In this document: piece by piece, positions 39,885 to 53,692 of the stretch | Numbering within the stretch: the stretch's first letter is position 1 | Layout of the letters: every line of letters starts with the position of its first letter | Assembly (NCBI RefSeq): GCF_051401765.1 | Contig: NW_027480595.1 | Span: 496,001 to 560,000 of the forward strand | Source of the DNA: Calliopsis andreniformis | Lineage: Eukaryota > Arthropoda > Insecta > Hymenoptera > Andrenidae | Direction: 5' to 3' | Length of the DNA stretch: 64,000 nt | Made by a program: the position numbers and the translations under genes | Notes under the pieces: model-generated | What the model was told of the DNA's origin: nothing | What the model saw: only the letters and a program-made list of their open reading frames with translations | Database searches by the model: none

Positions 39885-42800
39885 TGAGGATTGAGGATTG
39901 AGGATTGAGGGTTGAAGATTGAGTATTGAGGATTGAAGATTGAGGATTGAGGATTGAGGATTGAGGATTGAGGATTGAAGATTGAGTACTGAGGATTGAA
40001 GATTAAGAGTGAGTATTGAGGGTTGAGGACTGAGGATTGAGGATTGAGGATTGAAGGTTCAGTATTGAGGATTGAAGATTGAGAATTGAGGATTGAGCAT
40101 TGAAGATTGAGTATTGAGGATTGAAGGTTGAGGATTGTGGATTGAGGATTGAGGATTGAGCATTGAATATTGAGGATTGGGGACTGAGCGTTGAGGGTTG
40201 AATGATGAGAATTGATGTCTGTGGATGGAGATTTGAAGATTGCAGATTGAGTATTGAGTATTGAAAACTGTGAATTGATGATATTCTATTGAGGATTGAG
40301 GATTGACATCTGATTGCTGAGGACTGAGTGCTGAAGCTTGAGCATTCAGGATTGAGGATTCAGGATTGAGGTTTGAGGACTGAGGATTGAGGATTGAGGA
40401 TTGAGGATTGAGGATTGAGGATTGAGGATTGAAGACTGAGGATCGGGTATTGAGGATTGAAGAATGATGATTGAGGATTGAGGATTGAGGATTGAGGATT
40501 GAAGGTTGAATATTGATGAATGAAGATTGAGGATTGAGGATTGAAGGTCGTGGATTGAGGACGAGGACTGAGGGTCGAGTATTGATACTTGAGGCCTGAG
40601 GATTGAGGATTGAGGATTGCGAATTGAGGATTGAGGATTTAAGATTGAGGATTGGGTATTGAGGATTGAAGAATGAGGATTGAGGATTGAGGACAGAGGA
40701 TTGAGGATTGAGGACTGAGGATTGGGGATTGAGGATTGAGGATTGAGGATTGAAGATTGAGGATTGAGGATTGAGGATTGAGGATTGAGGATTGAAGATT
40801 GAGGATTGGGGACTGAGTGTTGAGGGTTGAGTGATGAGAATTGATGTTTGTGGATAGAGATTTGAAGATTGCAGGTTGAGTATTGAGTATTGAAAACTGT
40901 GAAATCATGATATTCTATTGAGGATTGAGGATGGACCACTGATTGTTGAGGACTGAGGGCTGAAGGTTGAGGATTCAGGATTGACGATTCAGGATTGAGG
41001 TTTGAGGACTGAGGATTGAGGATTGAGGATTGAGGATTGAGGATTGAGGATTGAGGATTGAAGACTGAGGATCGGGTATTGAGGATTGAACATTGAGGAT
41101 TGAGGATTGAGGATTGAGGATTGAGGATTGAGGATTGAAGGTTGAATATTGATGAATGAAGATTGAGGATTGAGGATTGAAGGTCGTGGATTGAGGACGA
41201 GGACTGAGGGTTGAGTATCGATACTTGAGGCCTGAGGATTGAGGATTGAGGATTGCGAATTGGGGATGAGGTTTGGGGATTGAAGATTGAGGATTGAGGA
41301 TTGAGGATTGAGGATTGAGGATTGAGGATTGAGGACTGAGGATTGAAGATTGAGGATTGAGGATTGAGGATTGAGGATTGCGGGTTGTGGATTGAGTACG
41401 AGGACTGAGGGTTGAATATTTATGTTTGAGGTCTGAGGATTGAGGACTGAGGATTGAGAATTGAGGATTGAGGATTGAGGATTGAAGATTGAGGATTGGG
41501 TATTGAGGATTGAGGCTTGAATATTGAGGATTGGGGACTGAGTGTTGAGGGTTGAGTGATGAGGATTGATGTTTGTGGATAGAGATTTGAAGATTGCAGG
41601 TTGAGTATTGAGTATTGAAAACTGTGAAATCATGATATTCTGTTGAGGATTCAGGATGGACCACTGATTGTTGAGGACTGAGGGCTGAAGATTGAGGATT
41701 CAGGATTGAGGATTCAGGATTGAGGTCTGAGGACTGAGGATTGAGGATTGAGGATTGAGGATTGAGGATTGAGGATTGAGGATTGAGGATTGAGGATTGA
41801 AGACTGAGGATTGGGTATTGAGGTTTGAACATTGACGATTGAGGATTGAGGGTTGAGGATTGAGGATTGAGGATTGAGGATGAGGGCTGAGGGTTGAGGA
41901 TTGAGGTTTGAGGACTAAGGACAGAGGATTGAGGGTTGAGAATTGAGGATTGAGCATTGAGGATTGAAGATTGAGGATTTGGTATCGAGGATCGAAGAAT
42001 GAGGATTGAGGATTGAGGATTGAGGATTGAGGATTGAATATTGAGTATTGAGGATTGAAGATTGACTATTGAGGATTGCGAATTGAGGATTGAGGATTGA
42101 GGATTGAGGATTCAAGATTGAGTATTGAGGATTGAATGTTGAGGATTGTGGATTGAGGATTGAGGATTGAGGCTTGAATATTGAGGATTGGGGACTGAGT
42201 GTTGAGGGTTGAGTGTTGTGAATTGATGTTTGTGGATAGAGATTTGAAGATTGCAGGTTGAGTATTGAGTATTGAAAACTGTGAGTTCATGATATTGTAT
42301 TGAGGATTGAGGATTGACCACCGATTGTTGAGGACTGAGGGCTGAAGAATGAGGATTCAGGATTGAGGATTCAGGATTGAGGTTTGAGGACTGAGGATTG
42401 AGGGTTGAGGATCGATGATTGAGGATTCACGCTTGAGGATTGAGGATTGAGGATGGAGGATTGAAGAGAGAGGACTGAGTGTTGAGGATTGAGTGTTGAG
42501 GATTGATGTTTGAGGATTGAGATTTGATTATTGAATATTTTGGAATGAGTATTCAACCATGAGAATTCAGTATATTCTACTGAGTATTGAGAACTGAGGA
42601 TTGATGGTTGAGTATTGAGGATTGATGTATGAGGGTTGTGTGTTGAATATTGAGCATTGAGGATTGAGGATTGAGGATTGAGAATTGAGGATTGAAGGTT
42701 GAATATTGATGAATGAAGATTGAGGATTGAGGATTGAAGGTCGTGGATTGAGGACGAGGACTGAGGGTTGAGTATTGATACTTGAGGCCTGAGGATTGAG

Positions 42801-43823
42801 GATTGAGGATTGCGAATTGAGGATTGAGGATTTAAGATTGAGGATTGGGTACTGAGGATTGAAGAATGAGGATTGAGGATTGAGGGCAGAGGATTGAGGA
42901 TTGAAGATTGACGATTGAGGATTGAGGATTGAGTATTGAGGATTGAGGATTGAGGATTGAGGATTGAAGATTGAATATTGAGGATTGAAGATTGAGGATT
43001 GAGGATTGAGGATTGAGGATTGAGGATTGAAGATTGAGTACTGAGGATTGAAGATAAAGAGTGAGTATTGAGGGTTGAGGACTGAGGATTGAGGATTGAG
43101 GATTGAAGGTTCAGTATTGAGGATTGAAGGTTGAGAATTGAGGATTGAGCATTGAAGATTGAGTATTGAGGATTGAAGGTTGAGGATTGTGGATTGAGGA
43201 TTGAGGATTGAGCATTGAATATTGAGGATTGGGGACTGAGTGTTGAGGGTTGAATGATGAGAATTGATGTTTGTGGATGGAGATTTGAAGATTGCAGATT
43301 GAGTATTGAGTATTGAAAACTGTGAATTGATGATATTCTATTGAGGATTGAGGATTGACATCTGATTGCTGAGGACTGAGTGCTGAAGCTTGAGGATTCA
43401 GGATTGAGGATTCAGGATTGAGGTTTGAGGAGAGAGGACTGAGGATTGAGGATTGAGGATTGAGAATTGAGGATTGAGGATTGAGGATTGAAGATTGAGG
43501 ATTGGCTGTTGAGGATTGAACATTGAGGATTGAGGACTGAGTATTGAGGATTGAGGATTGAAGGTTGAATATTGATGCATGAGGATTGAGGATTGAGGAT
43601 TGAGGGTTGTGGATTGAGAACGAGGACTGGGGGTTGAATATTTATGATTGAGGTCTGAGGATTGAGGATTGAGGATTGAGAATTGAGGATTGAGGATTGA
43701 GGATTGAAGATTGAGGATTGGGTATTGAGGATTGAAGATTGAGGATTGGCTGTTGAGGATTGAACATTGAGGATTGAGGACTGAGTATTGAGGATTGAGG
43801 ATTGAAGGTTGAATATTGATGCA
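39885..43823 (+). repeat. 3,939-bp higher-order repeat, copy 1
   Basis: Anchors lie at 40263, 40892, 41617, 42274 and 43315; the next at 44202 begins the second copy. Spacings are 629, 725, 657, 1041 and 887, summing to 3,939. Each interval's remainder modulo 7 equals the number of 6-mers I can find in it: 1, 3, 1, 2 and 2. That gives 564 monomers of which nine are 6-mers. A partial repeat of the unit's own end (GAGGATTGGCTGTTGAGG at about 43,497 and again at 43,741, 244 bp apart) lies at the junction with copy 2 and shows where the exchange took place. Confidence 0.9.
42530..42578 (+). repeat. A/T-rich companion module, copy 3
   Basis: Reference base 42533, which is 259 bp after the anchor at 42274. 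It carries AATGAGT in place of AACGAGT and is followed by ACTGAGT in place of ATTGAGT, two changes shared with copies 4 and 8. Confidence 0.88.
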
Positions 43824-46800
43824 TGAGGATTGAGGATTGAGGATTGAGGGTTGAAGATTGAGTATTGAGGATTGAAGATTGAGGATTGAGGATTGAGGAT
43901 TGAGGATTGAGGATTGAAGATTGAGTACTGAGGATTGAAGATTAAGAGTGAGTATTGAGGGTTGAGGACTGAGGATTGAGGATTGAGGATTGAAGGTTCA
44001 GTATTGAGGATTGAAGATTGAGAATTGAGGATTGAGCATTGAAGATTGAGTATTGAGGATTGAAGGTTGAGGATTGTGGATTGAGGATTGAGGATTGAGC
44101 ATTGAATATTGAGGATTGGGGACTGAGCGTTGAGGGTTGAATGATGAGAATTGATGTCTGTGGATGGAGATTTGAAGATTGCAGATTGAGTATTGAGTAT
44201 TGAAAACTGTGAATTGATGATATTCTATTGAGGATTGAGGATTGACATCTGATTGCTGAGGACTGAGTGCTGAAGCTTGAGGATTCAGGATTGAGGATTC
44301 AGGATTGAGGTTTGAGGACTGAGGATTGAGGATTGAGGATTGAGGATTGAGGATTGAGGATTGAGGATTGAAGACTGAGGATCGGGTATTGAGGATTGAA
44401 GAATGATGATTGAGGATTGAGGATTGAGGATTGAGGATTGAAGGTTGAATATTGATGAATGAAGATTGAGGATTGAGGATTGAAGGTCGTGGATTGAGGA
44501 CGAGGACTGAGGGTCGAGTATTGATACTTGAGGCCTGAGGATTGAGGATTGAGGATTGCGAATTGAGGATTGAGGATTTAAGATTGAGGATTGGGTATTG
44601 AGGATTGAAGAATGAGGATTGAGGATTGAGGACAGAGGATTGAGGATTGAGGACTGAGGATTGGGGATTGAGGATTGAGGATTGAGGATTGAAGATTGAG
44701 GATTGAGGATTGAGGATTGAGGATTGAGGATTGAAGATTGAGGATTGGGGACTGAGTGTTGAGGGTTGAGTGATGAGAATTGATGTCTGTGGATAGAGAT
44801 TTGAAGATTGCAGGTTGAGTATTGAGTATTGAAAACTGTGAAATCATGATATTCTATTGAGGATTGAGGATGGACCACTGATTGTTGAGGACTGAGGGCT
44901 GAAGGTTGAGGATTCAGGATTGACGATTCAGGATTGAGGTTTGAGGACTGAGGATTGAGGATTGAGGATTGAGGATTGAGGATTGAGGATTGAGGATTGA
45001 AGACTGAGGATCGGGTATTGAGGATTGAACATTGAGGATTGAGGATTGAGGATTGAGGATTGAGGATTGAGGATTGAAGGTTGAATATTGATGAATGAAG
45101 ATTGAGGATTGAGGATTGAAGGTCGTGGATTGAGGACGAGGACTGAGGGTTGAGTATCGATACTTGAGGCCTGAGGATTGAGGATTGAGGATTGCGAATT
45201 GGGGATGAGGTTTGGGGATTGAAGATTGAGGATTGAGGATTGAGGATTGAGGATTGAGGACTGAGGATTGAGGACTGAGGATTGAAGATTGAGGATTGAG
45301 GATTGAGGATTGAGGATTGCGGGTTGTGGATTGAGTACGAGGACTGAGGGTTGAATATTTATGTTTGAGGTCTGAGGATTGAGGACTGAGGTTTGAGAAT
45401 TCAGGATTGAGGATTGAGGATTGAAGATTGAGGATTGGGTATTGAGGATTGAGGCTTGAATATTGAGGATTGGGGACTGAGTGTTGAGGGTTGAGTGATG
45501 AGGATTGATGTTTGTGGATAGAGATTTGAAGATTGCAGGTTGAGTATTGAGTATTGAAAACTGTGAAATCATGATATTCTGTTGAGGATTCAGGATGGAC
45601 CACTGATTGTTGAGGACTGAGGGCTGAAGATTGAGGATTCAGGATTGAGGATTCAGGATTGAGGTCTGAGGACTGAGGATTGAGGATTGAGGATTGAGGA
45701 TTGAGGATTGAGGATTGAGGATTGAGGATTGAGGATTGAAGACTGAGGATTGGGTATTGAGGTTTGAACATTGAGGATTGAGGATTGAGGGTTGAGGATT
45801 GAGGATTGAGGATTGAGGATGAGGGCTGAGGGTTGAGGATTGAGGTTTGAGGACTAAGGACAGAGGATTGAGGGTTGAGAATTGAGGATTGAGCATTGAG
45901 GATTGAAGATTGAGGATTTGGTATCGAGGATCGAAGAATGAGGATTGAGGATTGAGGATTGAGGATTGAGGATTGAATATTGAGTATTGAGGATTGAAGA
46001 TTGACTATTGAGGATTGCGAATTGAGGATTGAGGATTGAGGATTGAGGATTCAAGATTGAGTATTGAGGATTGAATGTTGAGGATTGTGGATTGAGGATT
46101 GAGGATTGAGGCTTGAATATTGAGGATTGGGGACTGAGTGTTGAGGGTTGAGTGTTGTGAATTGATGTTTGTGGATAGAGATTTGAAGATTGCAGGTTGA
46201 GTATTGAGTATTGAAAACTGTGAGTTCATGATATTGTATTGAGGATTGAGTATTGACCACCGATTGTTGAGGACTGAGGGCTGAAGAATGAGGATTCAGG
46301 ATTGAGGATTCAGGATTGAGGTTTGAGGACTGAGGATTGAGGGTTGAGGATCGAGGATTGAGGATTCACGCTTGAGGATTGAGGATTGAGGATGGAGGAT
46401 TGAAGAGAGAGGACTGAGTGTTGAGGATTGAGTGTTGAGGATTGATGTTTGAGGATTGAGATTTGATTATTGAATATTTTGGAATGAGTATTCAACCATG
46501 AGAATTCAGTATATTCTACTGAGTATTGAGAACTGAGGATTGATGGTTGAGTATTGAGGATTGATGTATGAGGGTTGTGTGTTGAATATTGAGCATTGAG
46601 GATTGAGGATTGAGGATTGAGAATTGAGGATTGAAGGTTGAATATTGATGAATGAAGATTGAGGATTGAGGATTGAAGGTCGTGGATTGAGGACGAGGAC
46701 TGAGGGTTGAGTATTGATACTTGAGGCCTGAGGATTGAGGATTGAGGATTGCGAATTGAGGATTGAGGATTTAAGATTGAGGATTGGGTATTGAGGATTG

Positions 46801-47670
46801 AAGAATGAGGATTGAGGATTGAGGGCAGAGGATTGAGGATTGAAGATTGACGATTGAGGATTGAGGATTGAGTATTGAGGATTGAGGATTGAGGATTGAG
46901 GATTGAAGATTGAATATTGAGGATTGAAGATTGAGGATTGAGGATTGAGGATTGAGGATTGAGGATTGAAGATTGAGTACTGAGGATTGAAGATAAAGAG
47001 TGAGTATTGAGGGTTGAGGACTGAGGATTGAGGATTGAGGATTGAAGGTTCAGTATTGAGGATTGAAGGTTGAGAATTGAGGATTGAGCATTGAAGATTG
47101 AGTATTGAGGATTGAAGGTTGAGGATTGTGGATTGAGGATTGAGGATTGAGCATTGAATATTGAGGATTGGGGACTGAGTGTTGAGGGTTGAATGATGAG
47201 AATTGATGTTTGTGGATGGAGATTTGAAGATTGCAGATTGAGTATTGAGTATTGAAAACTGTGAATTGATGATATTCTATTGAGGATTGAGGATTGACAT
47301 CTGATTGCTGAGGACTGAGTGCTGAAGCTTGAGGATTCAGGATTGAGGATTCAGGATTGAGGTTTGAGGAGAGAGGACTGAGGATTGAGGATTGAGGATT
47401 GAGAATTGAGGATTGAGGATTGAGGATTGAAGATTGAGGATTGGCTGTTGAGGATTGAACATTGAGGATTGAGGACTGAGTATTGAGGATTGAGGATTGA
47501 AGGTTGAATATTGATGCATGAGGATTGAGGATTGAGGATTGAGGGTTGTGGATTGAGAACGAGGACTGGGGGTTGAATATTTATGATTGAGGTCTGAGGA
47601 TTGAGGATTGAGGATTGAGAATTGAGGATTGAGGATTGAGGATTGAAGATTGAGGATTGGGTATTGAGGA
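43824..47670 (+). repeat. 3,939-bp higher-order repeat, copy 2 (incomplete at right end)
   Basis: Anchors at 44202, 44831, 45556, 46213 and 47254 sit exactly 3,939 bp after those of copy 1. Private changes include GATGTCTGTGG at about 44,783 (TTTGTGG in copy 1) and GAGTATTGACC at about 46,249. Homology to copy 1 stops at about 47,670, where copy 1 enters its 244-bp end repeat and copy 2 continues into sequence matching 25.3-25.8 kb. The copy is thus about 3.85 kb long. Confidence 0.88.
46469..46517 (+). repeat. A/T-rich companion module, copy 4
   Basis: Reference base 46472, which is 259 bp after the anchor at 46213. It belongs to the AATGAGT subtype and is the 3,939-bp repeat partner of copy 3. 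Confidence 0.88.
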
Positions 47671-49560
47671 TTGAGGATTGAGGATTGAAGATTGAGGATA
47701 GGGTACTGAGGATTGAAGAATGATGATTGAGGATTATGGATTGAGGATTGAGGATTGAATATTGATTATTGAGGATTGAAGATCGACTATTGAGGATTGC
47801 GAATTGAGGATTGAGTGTTGGGGATTGAGGATTGAAGATTGAGTATTGCGGATTGACGGTTGAGGATTGTGGATTGAGGATTGAGGCTTGAATATTGAGG
47901 ATTGGGGACTGAGTGTTGAGGGTTGAGTGATGAGGATTGTTGTTTGTGGATAGAGATTTGAAGATTGCAGGTTGAGTATTGAGTATTGAAAACTGTGAAA
48001 TCATGATATTCTATTGAGGATTGAGGATGGACCACTGATTGTTGAGGACTGAGGGCTGAAGATTGAGGATTCAGGAATGAGGATTCAGGATTGAGGTCTG
48101 AGGACTGAGGATTGAGGATTGAGAATTGAGGATTGAGGATTGAGGATTGAGGATTGAGGATTGAAGACTGAGGATTGGGTATTGAGGTTTGAACATTGAG
48201 GATTGAGGATTGAGGGTTGAGGATTGAGGATTGAGGATTGAGGATGAGGGCTGAGGGTTGAGGATTGAGGTTTGAGGACTAAGGACAGAGGATTGAGGGT
48301 TGAGAATTGAGGATTGAGCATTGAGGATTGAAGATTGAGGATTTGGTATTGAGGATCGAAGAATGAGGATTGAGGATTGAGGATTGAGGATTGAGGATTG
48401 AATATTGAGTATTGAGGATTGAAGATTGACTATTGAGGATTGCGAATTGAGGATTGAGGATTGAGGATTGAGGATTCAAGATTGAGTATTGAGGATTGAG
48501 TGTTGAGGATTGTGGATTGAGGATTGAGGATTGAGGCTTGAATATTGAGGATTGGGGACTGAGTGTTGAAGGTTGAGTGTTGTGAATTGATGTTTGTGGA
48601 TAGAGATTTGAAGATTGCAGGTTGAGTATTGAGTATTGAATACTGTGAGTTCATGATATTGTATTGAGGATTGAGGATTGACCACCGATTGTTGAGGACT
48701 GAGGGCTGAAGATTGAAGATTCAGGATTGAGGATTCAGGATTGAGGTTTGAGGACAGAGGATTGAGGGTTGAGGATCGAGGATTGAGCATTCACGCTTGA
48801 GGATTGAGGATTGAGGATGGAGGATTGAAGAGAGAGGACTGAGTGTTGAGGATTGAGTGTTGAGGATTGATGTTTGAGGATTGAGATTTGATTATTGAAT
48901 ATTTTGGAACGAGTATTCAACCATGAGAATTCAGTATATTCTATTGAGTATTGAGAATTGAGGATTGATGGTTGAGTATTGAGGATTGATGTATGAGGGT
49001 TGTGTGTTGAATATTGAGGATTGAGGATTGAGGATTGAAGGTTGAATATTGATGAATGAAGATTGAGGATTGAGGATTGAAGGTCGTGGATTGAGGACGA
49101 GGACTGAGGGTTGAGTATTGATACTTGAGGCCTGAGGATTGAGGATTGAGGATTGCGAATTGAGGATTGAGGATTTAAGATTGAGGATTGGGTATTGAGG
49201 ATTGAAGAATGAGGATTGAGGATTGAGGGCAGAGGATTGAGGATTGAAGATTGACGATTGAGGATTGAGGATTGAGGATTGAGGATTGAGGATTGAGGAT
49301 TGAGGGTTGAAGATTGAGTATTGAGGATTGAAGATTGAGAATTGAGGATTGAGGATTGAGGATTGAGGATTGAAGATTGAGTACTGAGGATTGAAGATTA
49401 AGAGTGAGTATTGAGGGTTGAGGACTGAGGATTGAGGATTGAGGATTGAAGGTTCAGTATTGAGGATTGAAGATTGAGAATTGAGGATTGAGCATTGAAG
49501 ATTGAGTATTGAGGATTGAAGGTTGAGGATTGTGGATTGAGGATTGAGAATTGAGCATTG
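47671..49560 (+). repeat. Satellite block with anchors at 47988 and 48638
   Basis: The first part matches about 25,350-25,800 (anchors 25657 and 47988, displacement 22,331). The 650-bp interval 47988-48638 recurs at 35435-36085, 50488-51138 and 60714-61364. The anchor at 48638 is a variant, GAATACTGTG. It is followed 259 bp later by the A/T-rich companion at 48897, and the next interval, 48638-49658, is 1,020 bp, identical to 39243-40263 and 54870-55890. No gene seen. Confidence 0.8.
48894..48942 (+). repeat. A/T-rich companion module, copy 5
   Basis: Reference base 48897, which is 259 bp after the variant anchor at 48638 (GAATACTGTG). It belongs to the AACGAGT subtype. Confidence 0.88.
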
Positions 49561-52500
49561 AATATTGAGGATTGGGGACTGAGTGTTGAGGGTTGAGTGA
49601 TGAGAATTGATGTTTGTGGATAGAGATTTGAAGATTGCAGGTTGAGTATTGAGTATTGAAAACTGTGAAATCATGATATTCTATTGAGGATTGAGGATGG
49701 ACCACTGATTGTTGAGGACTGAGGGCTGAAGGTTGAGGACTCAGGATTGACGATTCAGGATTGAGGTTTGAGGACTGAGGATTGAGGATTGAGGATTGAG
49801 GATTGAGGATTGAGGATTGAGGATTGAAGACTGAGGATCGGGTATTGAGGATTGAACATTGAGGTTTGAGGATTGAGGATTGAGGATTGAGGATTGAGGA
49901 TTGAAGGTTGAATATTGATGAATGAAGATTGAGGATTGAGGATTGAAGGTCGTGGATTGAGGACGAGGACTGAGGGTTGAGTATCGATACTTGAGGCCTG
50001 AGGGTTGAGGATTGAGGACTGCGAATTGGGGATGAGGTTTGGGGATTGAAGATTGAGGATTGAGGATTGAGGATTGAGGATTGAGGATTGAGGATTGAGG
50101 ACTGAGGATTGAAGATTGAGGATTGAGGATTGAGGATTGCGGGTTGTGGATTGAGGACGAGGACTGAGGGTTGAATATTTATGTTTGAGGTCTGAGGATT
50201 GAGGACTGAGGATTGAGAATTGAGGATTGAGGATTGAGGATTGAAGATTGAGGATTGGGTATTGAGTATTGAGGATTGAAGATCGACTATTGAGGATTGC
50301 GATTTGAGGATTGAGGGTTGGGGATTGAGGATTGAAGATTGAGTATTGAGGATTGAAGGTTGAGGATTGTGGATTGAGGATTGGGGCTTGAATATTGAGG
50401 ATTGGGGACTGAGTGTTGAGGGTTGAGTGATGAGGATTGATGTTTGTGGATAGAGATTTGAAGATTGCAGGTTGAGTATTGAGTATTGAAAACTGTGAAA
50501 TCATGATATTCTATTGAGGATTCAGGATGGACAACTGATTGTTGAGGACTGAGGGCTGAAGATTGAGGATTCAGGATTGAGGATTCAGGATTGAGGTCTG
50601 AGGACTGAGGATTGAGGATTGAGGATTGAGGATTGAGGATTGAGGATTGATGATTGAGGATTGAAGACTGAGGATTGGGTATTGAGGTTTGAACATTGAG
50701 GATTGAGGATTGAGGGTTGAGGATTGAGGATTGAGGATTGAGGATGAGGGCTGAGGGTCGAGGATTGAGGTTTGAGGACTAAGGACAGAGGATTGAGGGT
50801 TGAGAATTGAGGATTGAGCATTGAGGATTGAAGATTGAGGATTTGGTATTGAGGATCGAAGAATGAGGATTGAGGATTGAGGATTGAGGATTGAGGATTG
50901 AATATTGAGTATTGAGGATTGAAGATTGACAATTGAGGATTGCGAATTGAGGATTGAGGATTGAGGATTGAGGATTCAAAATTGAGTATTGAGGATTGAA
51001 TGTTGAGGATTGTGGATTGAGGATTGAGGATTGAGGCTTGAATATTGAGGATTGGGGACTGAGTGTTGAGGGTTGAGTGTTGTGAATTGATGTTTGTGGA
51101 TAGAGATTTGAAGATTGCAGGTTGAGTATTGAGTATTGAAAACTGTGAGTTCATGATATTGTATTGAGGATTGAGGATTGACCACCGATTGTTGAGGACT
51201 GAGGGCTGAAGAATGAGGATTCAGGATTGAGGATTCAGGATTGAGGTTTGAGGACTGAGGGTTGAGGATTGAGGATTGAGGATTGAGGATTGAGGATTGA
51301 GGATTGAAGACTGAGGATCGGGTATTGAGGATTGAACATTGAGGATTGAGGATTGAGTATTGAGGATTGAGGATTGATGATTGAAGGTTGAATATTGATG
51401 AATGAAGATTGAGGATTGAGGATTGAAGGTCGTGGATTGAGGACGAGGACTGAGGGTCGAGTATTGATACTTGAGGCCTGAGGATTGAGGATTGAGGATT
51501 GCAAATTGAGGATTGAGGATTTAAGATTGAGGATTGGGTATTGAGGATTGAAGAATGAGGATTGAGGATTGAGGACAGAGGATTGAGGATTGAGGATTGA
51601 GGATTGAGGATTGAGGATTGAGGATTGAGGATTGAAGATTGAGTATTGAGGATTGAAGATTGAGGATTGAGGATTGAGGATTGAGGATTGAGGATTGTAG
51701 ATTGAGGATTGGGGACTGAGTGCTGAGGGTTGAGTGATGAGAATTGATGTTTGTGGATAGAGATTTGAAGATTGCAGGTTGAGTATTGAGTATTGAAAAC
51801 TGTGAAATCATGATATTCTGTTGAGGATTGAGGATGGACCACTGATTGTTGAGGACTGAGGGCTGAAGGTTGAGGATTCAGGATTGACGATTCAGGATTG
51901 AGGTTTGAGGTATGAGGATTGAGGATTGAGGATTGAGGATTGAGGATTGAGGATTGAGGATTGAAGACTGAGGATCGGGTATTGAGGATTGAACATTGAG
52001 GATTGAGGATTGAGGATTGAGGATTGAGGATTGAGGATTGAAGATTGAATATTGATGAATGAAGATTGAGGATTGAGGATTGAAGGTCGTGGATTGAGGA
52101 CGAGGACTGAGGGTTGAGTATCGATACTTGAGGCCTGAGGATTGAGGATTGAGGATAGCGAATTGAGGATTGAGGATTGGGGATTGAAGATTGAGGATTG
52201 AGGATTGAGGATTGAGGATTGAGGATTGAGGATTGAGGACTGAGGATTGAAGATTGAGGATTGAGGATTGAGGATTGAGGGTTGCGGGTTGTGGATTGAG
52301 GACGAGGACTGAGGGTTGAATATTTATGTTTGAGGTCTGAGGATTGAGGACTGAGGATTGAGAATTGAGGATTGAGGATTGAGGATTGAAGATTGAGGAT
52401 TGGGTATTGAGGATTGAGGATTGAGGATTGAGGATTGAGGATAGGGTATTGAGGATTGAAGAATGATGATTGAGGATTGAGGATTGAGGATTGAGGATTG

Positions 52501-52592
52501 AATATTGAGTATTGAGGATTGAAGATCGACTATTGAGGATTGCGAATTGAGGATTGAGGGTTGGGTATTGAGGATTGAAGATTGAGTATTGA
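49561..52592 (+). repeat. Long-range duplicated block, second family, copy 2
   Basis: Partner of 34.4-37.9 kb at a displacement of 15,053. Anchors lie at 49658, 50488, 51138, 51795 and 52731, the last just inside the following unit. Agreement extends to rare variants such as the GTATCGATAC palindrome (49,981 and 52,118 against 34,928 and 37,075). Private changes include GGACAACTG at about 50,529 (GGACCACTG in copy 1). The companion module expected after the anchor at 51138 is absent, as it is after 36085, which supports shared descent. Confidence 0.87.
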
Positions 52593-53643
52593 GGATTGAA
52601 GGTTGAGGATTGTGGATTGAGGATTGAGGCTTGAATATTGAGGATTGGGGACTGAGTGTTGAGGGTTGAGTGATGAGGATTGTTGTTTGTGGATAGAGAT
52701 TTGAAGATTGCAGGTTGAGTATTGAGTATTGAAAACTGTGAAATCATGATATTCTATTGAGGATTGAGGATGGACCACTGATTGTTGAGGACTGAGGGCT
52801 GAAGATTGAGGATTCAGGATTGAGGATTCAGGATTGAGGTCTGAGGACTGAGGATTGAGGATTGAGGATTGAGGATTGAGGATTGAGGATTGAGGATTGA
52901 GGATTGAGGATTGAAGACTGAGGATTGGATATTGAGGTTTGAACATTGAGGATTGAGGATTGAGGGTTGAGGATTGAGGATTGAGGATTGAGGATGAGGG
53001 CTGAGGGTTGAGGATTGAGGTTTGAGGACTAAGGACAGAGGATTGAGGGTTGAGAATTGAGGATTGAGCATTGAGGATTGAAGATTGAGGATTTGGTATT
53101 GAGGATCGAAGAATGAGGATTGAGGATTGAGGATTGAGGATTGAGGATTGAATATTGAGTATTGAGGATTGAAGATTGACTATTGAGGATTGCGAATTGA
53201 GGATTGAGGATTGAGGATTGAGGATTCAAGATTGAGTATTGAGGATTGAGTGTTGAGGATTGTGGATTGAGGATTGAGGATTGAGGCTTGAATATTGAGG
53301 ATTGGGGACTGAGTGTTGAGGGTTGCGTGTTGTGAATTGATGTTTGTGGATAGAGACTTGAAGATTGCAGGTTGAGTATTGAGTATTGAAAACTGTGAGC
53401 TCATGATATTGTATTGAGGATTGAGGATTGACCACCGATAGTTGAGGACTGAGGGCTGAAGATTGAGGATTCAGGGTTGAGGATTCAGGATTGAGGTTTG
53501 AGGACTGAGGATTGAGGGTTGAGGATCGAGGATTGAGGATTCACGCTTGAGGATTGAGGATTGAGGATGGAGGATTGAAGTTAGAGGACTGAGTGTTGAG
53601 GATTGAGTGTTGAGGATTGATGTTTGAGGATTGAGATTTGATT

Positions 53644-53692
53644 ATTGAATATTTTGGAACGAGTATTCAACCATGAGAATTCAGTATATTCT
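53644..53692 (+). repeat. A/T-rich companion module, copy 6
   Basis: Reference base 53647, which is 259 bp after the anchor at 53388. It belongs to the AACGAGT subtype, in the first copy of the 1,482-bp repeat. Confidence 0.88.
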
